A stretch of DNA of 40,924 bases from Verrucomicrobium sp. (lineage in GTDB: Bacteria; Verrucomicrobiota; Verrucomicrobiia; Limisphaerales; UBA9464), in the NCBI GenBank assembly GCA_021298285.1, contig JAJTFN010000028.1, positions 1-40,924 on the forward strand, in the 5' to 3' direction. Below, one piece after another: positions 34,954 to 40,924 of the stretch. Under the pieces are notes generated by a model. That model saw nothing but the letters and a program-made list of their open reading frames with translations. It did not search any database and was not told the DNA's origin. The translations under genes were made by a program, and so were the position numbers. Numbering within the stretch: the first letter of the stretch is position 1; each line of letters begins with the position of its first letter.

Positions 34954-36261
34954 TCAGGCCGAGCACGGCGCCAGGATCGCGTCGCTCATGCCGTGGATGA
35001 TCTTCTTGTCCGCCGGGTTGAGCGTGGCAAGCACGCCCCCGAGGCGGGGCCGGGCCTGGTCGCCATCCCCTGAGACGAAGTAGTACGGGCACAGGCGCGC
35101 CCGGACGGCCTGCGCGGAGACCTCGCCCGTGGCCAGGTCCATGGCCTCGGCCTGGAGCAGGCGCGGCTTGTGGTACCGCTGGAGGATGCAGGGAGACTTC
35201 GGCCAGGAGGCCAGGGCCCGGTCGACGGCCGCCCCCCATTCCCCGGCGCTCAAGTCCGACCCGAGGTGGACTCCGCGGGATCCCCAGGCCTCGGGGCTGA
35301 AGCCCGAGATCTTGAGCACCAGGGCGCGCTCCCGCTGGGAGAGGGATTTCAGCTGCGACCACTCCGTGATCTCGAGGCCCGGGTAGGCCGCGTGGGGCGG
35401 CAGCGGTTCCGGGTCGAGCAGCCAGCTGCGCGGCACGATCTTGAGCAGCCTCAGGTAGAACCCCTCCCCCAATTCCTGCCTCCAGAACTCCCTCAGGTTG
35501 CGGTTCCAGAGCAGGGCGAAGAGCAGCTTCTCCTCAAACATCGGCCGAGGCGGCGGCGTCAGGCGAACGCGCTTGTCGAGGGCGGCACGGAACAATGCCG
35601 CCGAGCCGGGGACCTGGGGCAGGTCGAACAGTTCGAAGAACCGGTAGACGGCCTCGCCGTCGGCCGGGGCGTCGAACGCGCCACCGCGCACCTGGAAGCG
35701 CCCGTCCGGCGCCAGCGAGGCCAGCCATTCCATCTCCGGGCGATAGGATGCGGCCTCGTCGGACACCACGATGTGGACGCGGGGGGCCGGACCGAAGATC
35801 GAGGCGAAACCCTCCCGCATGCCCGAGGCGCCGCCGATCACCGCATCGCCCAGGGACGCGTAGGTCTGGTTCAGCCACTGGGTGAGGCCGATCCCGCCGG
35901 GCACCGAATCCAGCTCGGACACGATGAAGCCCTCGTCGGTGAGCAGCAGGTCGGGACGGATGACCCGGGGCAGCTCATTGCGGAAGGCTGCCGACCGTTG
36001 CATCGCCACCAGTTCGGCCGGCTTTCCTTGGTCGAGCACCCCGGCCACCCAGGCCGGCGCCCGGCCCTCGGCACTGCGGCGGTAGAGCTGGTTCACCGCC
36101 TTGTAGAACTGGTGGAAGACCCGGCCCAGCGCCTCGATCTCCGAGGCCAACTCCGGACCCAGCGCCAGGGGCCGGGCCGCCGACCTCCAGCTCATCCCGC
36201 CGAAGAGCCCTCCTTCGGGCATGGCATGTCGGAGGGCGCGGGCCCGATCCAGAGCGATCAT
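34954..36261 (-). CDS. Uncharacterised protein, possibly of a circularly permuted ATP-grasp type
   Basis: The 435-residue product has no signal peptide. Two regions look like parts of an ATP-grasp-type ligase: RPDLLLTDEGFIVSELDSVP at 102-121, which continues GGIGLTQWLNQ and recalls an acidic metal-binding strand, and VLKISGFSPEAWGSRGV at 315-331 followed by SPCILQRYHKP, which recalls the lysine strand and glycine-rich loop that grip ATP. The order (acidic strand before lysine loop) would suit a permuted version. The C-terminus LATLNPADKKIIHGMSDAIL appears family-specific. The ATG at 36261 was chosen; longer in-frame extensions run into the antisense of the tRNA and are not real. Function is unknown, and the ATP-grasp reading is tentative. 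Confidence 0.65.
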   Translation of the reverse strand: MIALDRARALRHAMPEGGLFGGMSWRSAARPLALGPELASEIEALGRVFHQFYKAVNQLYRRSAEGRAPAWVAGVLDQGKPAELVAMQRSAAFRNELPRVIRPDLLLTDEGFIVSELDSVPGGIGLTQWLNQTYASLGDAVIGGASGMREGFASIFGPAPRVHIVVSDEAASYRPEMEWLASLAPDGRFQVRGGAFDAPADGEAVYRFFELFDLPQVPGSAALFRAALDKRVRLTPPPRPMFEEKLLFALLWNRNLREFWRQELGEGFYLRLLKIVPRSWLLDPEPLPPHAAYPGLEITEWSQLKSLSQRERALVLKISGFSPEAWGSRGVHLGSDLSAGEWGAAVDRALASWPKSPCILQRYHKPRLLQAEAMDLATGEVSAQAVRARLCPYYFVSGDGDQARPRLGGVLATLNPADKKIIHGMSDAILAPCSA

Positions 36262-36457
36262 TTCCCCCACCCTACGAACCACCCCCTGCCCCGTCAAAAC
36301 CACCGACAATGGACAGCCTTGGTCGCGGGGACAGGCTTGGTCGAAGGGACGAGCTCCGGTGATTCTCGTCGAACTGGAGGATTCCTGGAAAGAAGCGCCC
36401 TCCTTCGGGCGAATCCTTGGACAGCCAATGTCTGATGCCATCCCCCAACCTCCTGCC
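36262..36457. other. Divergent spacer upstream of the ATP-grasp-like gene
   Basis: This spacer lies between the minus-strand gene starting at 36261 and a possible small plus-strand gene at 36458. Together with 36656-36768, it makes a largely gene-poor 507-base stretch before the tRNA. No promoter, repeat or RNA was recognised. Confidence 0.4.
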
Positions 36458-36655
36458 ATGAATCGAGCGCACTCCGACCTCCAGAAGACCACCGCCACGA
36501 CCACCGCCTGGCTGCCACTGGATCTTCCGGCCGCGTCCAACCGTCGAACCAACCGTCGCCAACGGGCCCTTCGACCCTGCGGGCGCGAACGGGCCGCCTG
36601 GTGGTTCGACCAGATGCGCCGCATCGTCGACTCCGGGGCCGATTTCCGGGCCTGA
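36458..36655 (+). CDS. Possible small basic protein with a WWF motif
   Basis: A 65-residue frame starting MNRAHSDLQKTTATTTAWLP. Its second half is basic and ends with RERAAWWFDQMRRIVDSGAD before FRA. The aromatic cluster WWFDQMRRIVD looks more protein-like than the shadow frames around it; from memory, similar short Arg-rich proteins with a WWF-like helix occur in verrucomicrobial genomes. No Shine-Dalgarno site is present, and an upstream ATG at 36428 would add ten residues. It is near the tRNA-Ala gene but not coupled to anything. It is listed as a possibility only. Confidence 0.35.
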   Translation: MNRAHSDLQKTTATTTAWLPLDLPAASNRRTNRRQRALRPCGRERAAWWFDQMRRIVDSGADFRA

Positions 36656-36768
36656 AATGGCGGGTGGGTCGGCAATCGCCCACCGGGCGGACCATCGGAA
36701 CGCCCTGCGACAAAACCCGGTCTTGCCACGCGGGCCGCGAATCGGCAGCGTCTCCGCGTCTTGGGAAC

Positions 36769-36844
36769 GGGGTCGTAGCTCAGTTGGTAGAGCGTCTCGT
36801 TCGCAATGAGAAGGTCAGGGGTTCGAATCCCCTCGGCTCCACCA
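36769..36844 (+). tRNA. tRNA-Ala (anticodon CGC)
   Basis: A full 76-base cloverleaf with encoded CCA. The acceptor stem ggggtcg pairs with cggctcc and includes the G3-U70 wobble that identifies alanine tRNAs. The D arm is gctcagttggtagagc. The anticodon stem tctcg/tgaga holds the loop ttcgcaa, so the anticodon is CGC, reading GCG. The T arm is aggggttcgaatcccct. The GCG codon suits this GC-rich genome. Confidence 0.97.
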
Positions 36845-36966
36845 GTCCCCAAGGCATCCCCAAGGCATCGGTTCAGGGCGTTCTTGCCATCCGGTCATCC
36901 GTGACAGCGGCGGGCTTCCCCTTCGCAGCCCGCCAAGCCGGCAGTTGCCCGTATCGCCCCGCGGCC

Positions 36967-38769
36967 TCAGGCCTCCTTTTTGGCCGCCTTCACCTCAAGG
37001 TGCAGGTCGCGCAATTGCCGCGAGGTCACCGCGCTCGGGCTGCTGGTCATGATGCACGTGCCCTTGGCCGTCTTGGGGAAGGCGATCACGTCGCGGATGC
37101 TCGTGGTGCCGCACAGGATGGCGCAGAGCCGGTCGAAGCCCAGGGCGATGCCGCCATGCGGCGGGGCCCCGTACTTGAAGGCCTCGAGCATGTACCCGAA
37201 GCGCAGTTGCGTCTCCTCCGGCGGGATTTGCAGCAGGTCCTCGAAGATGGTCTTCTGCACGTCCGGCTGGTGGATGCGGATGGATCCGCCGCCCAGCTCC
37301 ACGCCATTGACCACGATGTCGTAGTGCTGGCCCCGGACCTTCTTCGGGTCGGTCTTCAAGAGCGGGATGTCCTCGGCCACCGGGGCGGTGAACGGATGGT
37401 GGCTGGAGTACCAGCGGTTCATCTCACGGTCGAAGCCCAGCAGCGGGAACTCCACCACCCACAGGAAGTCGAAGCGGGCCGGATCGATGACCAGCTTGCC
37501 CTGGGCCTTGAGCACGTCCGCACAGTACAGACGGATCTTGCCCAGGATCTCGCAGGCGTTGAGCCACTGGTCGGCCGCGAAGAGGATGAGGTCACCCTGC
37601 TCGATGCCGAGCTTCTGGGTCAGCGCCGCCTTCTCGGCGTCGTTGAAGAACTTCACGATGGGCGACTTCCACTCGCCGTTCTCCACCTTGATGAAGGCCA
37701 GGCCCTTGGCGCCGAAGCTCTTGGCGTACTCGGTCATCGTCTCGATCTGGCCCTGGGTCGCGCCGGCCAACCCCTTGGCGTTCATCGCCTTGATCACCCC
37801 GCCGCCGGCCACGCAGTTGCCGAAAACCCCGAACTTCGAGCCGCGGAACTCCTCGGTGAAATCCACCAGCTCCATGCCGAAGCGCGTGTCGGGCTTGTCG
37901 ATGCCCCAGCGGTTCAGGGCCTCCTCGAAGGAGATGCGCTTGAAGGGCGTGGGGATGTCGACATTCAGGGCCGTCTTCCAGACCCGCTTGAGCAGGCCTT
38001 CGATGAGCGCGTAGATGTCCTCGCGCTCGATGAACGACATCTCGATGTCCACCTGGGTGAACTCCGGCTGGCGGTCGGCGCGCAGGTCCTCGTCGCGGTA
38101 GCAGCGGGCGAGCTGGAAATACCGCTCCACGCCGCTGACCATGAGGATCTGCTTGAACTGCTGCGGCGACTGGGGCAGCGCATAGAAGGTGCCCGGCTCG
38201 CGGCGGTTCGGCACCAGGAACTCGCGGGCGCCCTCGGGTGTCGACTTGAAGAGCGTCGGTGTCTCGACCTCCAGGAATCCCTGGTCGTCCATGTAGCTGC
38301 GGGTGGCGATGGCCACCTTGGACCGCAGCCGCAGGTTGCGGATCATCTCGGGCCGACGCAGGTCGAGGTAACGGTACTGCAGGCGCAGCTCCTCGTTCAC
38401 CTTGTTGGCCACCTCGGGGTCGTCGACCTGGAACGGCAGGATCGCCGAGGGGTTCAGCACGGTCATCGACAGCACCTGCACCTCGACCTCGCCCGTCAGG
38501 ATCTTCGCGTTGCGGGTGCCCTCGGGCCGGACCCGCACCTTGCCCTCGATCTCGATGACCGACTCGGCATGCAGCTTGGAGGCCGCGTCGAAGACCGCCG
38601 GAGGGAGGTCCGACGGATCGAACACCGTCTGGGTCCGGCCTTCGCGGTCCCGGAGGTCGATGAAGAGGACCCCGCCGAGGTCGCGGCGGGAGTGGACCCA
38701 GCCGGTCAGGAGGACCGCGCGGCCGGCGTCCGAGGCGCGGAGTTCATTGCAATGGTGCGTGCGCTTCAT
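36967..38769 (-). CDS. aspS: Aspartyl-tRNA synthetase
   Basis: AspRS charges tRNA-Asp. The 600-residue bacterial-type class IIb enzyme has an N-terminal OB-fold (GWVHSRRDLGGVLFIDLRD), motif 2 (ARCYRDEDLRADRQPEFTQV), the bacterial insertion domain in the middle and motif 3 (GGIALGFDRLCAIL). At the OB-fold position where many non-discriminating AspRS carry His, this protein has Leu (RRDLGG), as in discriminating enzymes, so it may not make Asp-tRNA-Asn; this is inference. The ATG at 38769 matches the family N-terminus MKRTHHCNELR; the longer upstream frame is not conserved. It diverges from fliD. Confidence 0.97.
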   Translation of the reverse strand: MKRTHHCNELRASDAGRAVLLTGWVHSRRDLGGVLFIDLRDREGRTQTVFDPSDLPPAVFDAASKLHAESVIEIEGKVRVRPEGTRNAKILTGEVEVQVLSMTVLNPSAILPFQVDDPEVANKVNEELRLQYRYLDLRRPEMIRNLRLRSKVAIATRSYMDDQGFLEVETPTLFKSTPEGAREFLVPNRREPGTFYALPQSPQQFKQILMVSGVERYFQLARCYRDEDLRADRQPEFTQVDIEMSFIEREDIYALIEGLLKRVWKTALNVDIPTPFKRISFEEALNRWGIDKPDTRFGMELVDFTEEFRGSKFGVFGNCVAGGGVIKAMNAKGLAGATQGQIETMTEYAKSFGAKGLAFIKVENGEWKSPIVKFFNDAEKAALTQKLGIEQGDLILFAADQWLNACEILGKIRLYCADVLKAQGKLVIDPARFDFLWVVEFPLLGFDREMNRWYSSHHPFTAPVAEDIPLLKTDPKKVRGQHYDIVVNGVELGGGSIRIHQPDVQKTIFEDLLQIPPEETQLRFGYMLEAFKYGAPPHGGIALGFDRLCAILCGTTSIRDVIAFPKTAKGTCIMTSSPSAVTSRQLRDLHLEVKAAKKEA

Positions 38770-38952
38770 GCGAAAATAGGCGTGCAGAGTGTCGATGCGG
38801 GGGGCATTTTCAAAGGGTGAAGTTGGGGAGCCCGGCGGCTCCCCACGGTTCCGCAGGGTGGTCTGCCCCCGGGCGCCCCAAGGGGGCGGTCGGGCGGTCT
38901 TGCCCGGGGACGAATTCAAGAAAAACGCGGATCCCGCCGATGAGACACTGTT

Positions 38953-40677
38953 ATGGAATTGGGCCTTGCAGGATTGGCCTCCGGCTTTGACTGGCGGTCG
39001 CTGGTGGACAAGCTGTCCGACGTCGAGCGCACGCCGCAGAAGCGGTTGCGCGCCGAGCAGTCCACGCTGCAGAACCGGAACAACGCCTTCGGCAGCATCA
39101 AGACCCAGCTCAACGTGCTGAAGAACCGGGTGGCCGCCCTGTCCTCCAACGAGGTCCTGCAGGCCCGCAAGGCCACGGTGAGCGACTCCACGGTGCTCAC
39201 GGCGAACGCCGCCCCCGGGTCGGCGTCCGGCACCTTCGAGTTCAACATCACCCAGCTGGCCACCGCCTCCAAGACCGTCGGCGCCTCGGGCATCGGGGCC
39301 AATCTCTACCCGAGCAACAACGTTTCAAGCGGCACGCTGGCCTCCAAGGGGTTCAACCCGCCGATCACCGCCGGCACCTTCACTGTCGATGGTGCCCAGA
39401 TCACCACCGACCCATCTGTCGACACGCTGCAGGACGTGTTCGACCGCATTGACGCGGCCTCCCAGAACAAGATCCAGGGCAGCTACAGCGCCGTGGACGA
39501 CAAGATCTCCCTGCGCCGGGTGGGCGGGCCGCAGCCTACGCTGGTGATCGGGAGCGCCACCGACACCTCCAATTTCCTGAGCGTCGCGCGGCTGGCCAAC
39601 AACGGCACCAACCAGATCGACAGCGCCACCAGCCTCGGCAGCATCACACCCACGGCCACGCTCAATGCCGCCAACTTCCAGACGGCGATCAGCGACGGTG
39701 GCGCCGGGGCCGGCGAGTTCAAGATCAACGGCGTCTCCATCAGCTTCAACGCCAGCGCCGACTCGGTGCAGAATCTGATGGACCGGATCAACGCCTCCTC
39801 AGCCGGGGTCACCATCAGCTACGACCGCATCAACGACCAGTTCACCTTGACCAACAAGGTCACCGGCAACCTCGGTGTCGCCGTGGAGGACGTCACCGGC
39901 AACTTTTTAGAGGCCGCGGGCCTGATCACCGGCGCCAACTTTCAGGCCGGCAAGGACCTGCTCTTCAGCATCAACAACGGTCCGCAGCTCAGCAGCCACA
40001 GCAACACCCTGACTTCCGAGGCCACAGGGATCGACGGCCTGTCGATCAACGTGCTCAAGACTGGCACCTCGACGGTATCCTTGGCTTCCGACTCGAGCAC
40101 CATCAAGGGGGCCATCAAGAGCTTCATCGACGACTACAACCGGGCCCAGTCGACGATCGATTCCCTGACCTCCAGCTCCACCGACTCGGCCGGCAAGGTC
40201 ACCCGGTCCACCCTCGCCGGCGACACCGATGCCAACGAGATCGCCTCGAAGCTCCGTGGCATCGCCTTCAACCAGGCCACCGGGCTGAGCGGGGTGCTCA
40301 ATTCCCTGGCCAAGATCGGCATCGACACCACCGGCGACAACGACCTGCTCAATCTCGAGGACGAAACGGCCCTCGACGCCGCCATCGCCAACAACCTCAG
40401 CGGCCTCAAGACCCTCTTCAACGATCCCACCAACGGGATTGCGACGAAGCTCAGCGCGTATCTCGACAACACCATCGGCGAAGATGGCACCCTCATTGCC
40501 CGTCAGGATGCCCTGACCAAGCAATCGAGCGAGATCGACACCCAGGTCACCGACCTCGAGAAACGCGTCCAGGCCAACCGCCAGCGCCTCATCGACAGCT
40601 TCGTCCAGATGGAGACCGCCCAGCAGTCCCTGAACCAGCAGCTCAAGTTCCTGCAGCAGCGCTTCCCGGCGCAGTGA
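38953..40677 (+). CDS. fliD: Flagellar filament capping protein FliD (HAP2)
   Basis: FliD forms the cap at the tip of the flagellar filament and helps flagellin assemble. The 574-residue product opens with the family start LGLAGLASGFDWRSLVDKL, followed by the N-terminal coiled-coil region to about residue 70. The middle has beta domains with the repeated pattern DGAQITTDPSVDTLQDVFDR and INGVSISFNASADSVQNLMD. The C-terminal part (about 370-574) is a FliD_C domain with LASDSSTIKGAIKSFIDDYN and a final coiled coil (QLKFLQQRFPAQ). There is no signal peptide, as expected for a type III exported protein, and no cysteine. No other flagellar gene lies in the window; fliS could follow beyond its end. 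Bases 40678-40924 hold no visible gene. Confidence 0.93.
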   Translation: MELGLAGLASGFDWRSLVDKLSDVERTPQKRLRAEQSTLQNRNNAFGSIKTQLNVLKNRVAALSSNEVLQARKATVSDSTVLTANAAPGSASGTFEFNITQLATASKTVGASGIGANLYPSNNVSSGTLASKGFNPPITAGTFTVDGAQITTDPSVDTLQDVFDRIDAASQNKIQGSYSAVDDKISLRRVGGPQPTLVIGSATDTSNFLSVARLANNGTNQIDSATSLGSITPTATLNAANFQTAISDGGAGAGEFKINGVSISFNASADSVQNLMDRINASSAGVTISYDRINDQFTLTNKVTGNLGVAVEDVTGNFLEAAGLITGANFQAGKDLLFSINNGPQLSSHSNTLTSEATGIDGLSINVLKTGTSTVSLASDSSTIKGAIKSFIDDYNRAQSTIDSLTSSSTDSAGKVTRSTLAGDTDANEIASKLRGIAFNQATGLSGVLNSLAKIGIDTTGDNDLLNLEDETALDAAIANNLSGLKTLFNDPTNGIATKLSAYLDNTIGEDGTLIARQDALTKQSSEIDTQVTDLEKRVQANRQRLIDSFVQMETAQQSLNQQLKFLQQRFPAQ

Positions 40678-40924
40678 GGCGTCCCCGGAAGTCCAAGCGG
40701 AAGGACGGCTCATCCGTCACCTAGGCAACGGACCAGCGCCCCCGGGAGGACATCGGTGTCCAAGAACCGAAGCCCGGGCATCCCAGCGACCCCGTCCCAT
40801 CACCGGGCAACGCGGTTTGCGATGACCTCAGCCGCAAGCTGGAGGACGGCCATGACCCGTCGCGGGTCAAACCGTATCCCCTGATTGGTCGGCATCTTTT
40901 GCCGCCTTCATCCGATCGATTCTC

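Noticed and set aside
36262-36852. Long N-terminal extension of the ATP-grasp-like gene, beginning GAEGIRTPDLLIANETLYQL
   Set aside because: This is the well-known false peptide from the antisense strand of a tRNA gene; the tRNA-Ala lies exactly there.
36846-36870. Short direct repeat ccccaaggcat after the tRNA as an attachment site
   Set aside because: Only two copies of 11 bases, adjacent to each other, with no integrase or mobile genes nearby.

Overview
This window is a GC-rich stretch of chromosome from a bacterium of the Planctomycetota-Verrucomicrobiota-Chlamydiota (PVC) superphylum, most likely a verrucomicrobial lineage. The support is the set of PVC-typical families: a planctomycete-type cytochrome protein (DUF1549/DUF1553), a DUF1501 protein, a PVC-type heme-binding dehydrogenase-like protein, an H-X9-DG prepilin-like protein, a PEP-CTERM protein, and giant exported proteins that end in an FLRA/FARA-type domain. 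The lineage call is inference from family content; no rRNA lies in the window. Canonical Shine-Dalgarno sites are scarce, so many starts rest on protein homology, signal peptides or overlaps with neighbours.

Layout: 1-234 is the end of an H-X9-DG prepilin-like protein, followed by recA (794-1939, +). A minus-strand group then runs down from 5162: a disrupted GTP-type PEP carboxykinase, a conserved unknown protein, and rnc. From 5287 to 13529 (-) come two giant exported proteins and a DUF1573-cytochrome c protein. The first giant has three near-identical discoidin-like repeats plus Ig-like and LamG-like domains. The second has 12 FG-GAP-type calcium motifs and two UnbV domains, and its start overlaps the stop of the cytochrome gene. 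A LOG-family gene (13702-14460, +) and a damaged PEP-CTERM gene follow, then two small exported unknowns. Next is a compact sugar-acid operon (19723 to 17149, -) of exported lactonase, DgoK-type kinase and DgoA-type aldolase. A 1002-residue exported protein (19846-22854, -) ends in a hairpin terminator.

From 23240 to 30118 (+) lies a PVC cytochrome cluster: the DUF1549/DUF1553 protein, a DUF1501 protein interrupted by an in-frame TAG, and a 1029-residue heme protein. The rest is mostly housekeeping: rpmB, an S41-like protein lacking the catalytic residues, a phenylacetate-CoA-ligase-like enzyme with a membrane protein, argB, an ATP-grasp-like unknown, a tRNA-Ala, aspS, and an isolated fliD.

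No defence island, CRISPR array, insertion sequence or prophage is visible. The most notable signals are three damaged genes in one window (two with internal loss plus frameshift, one with a nonsense codon), an unusual RecA L1 loop, the tandem discoidin-like repeats, and the paired FG-GAP/UnbV and DUF1573-cytochrome genes.
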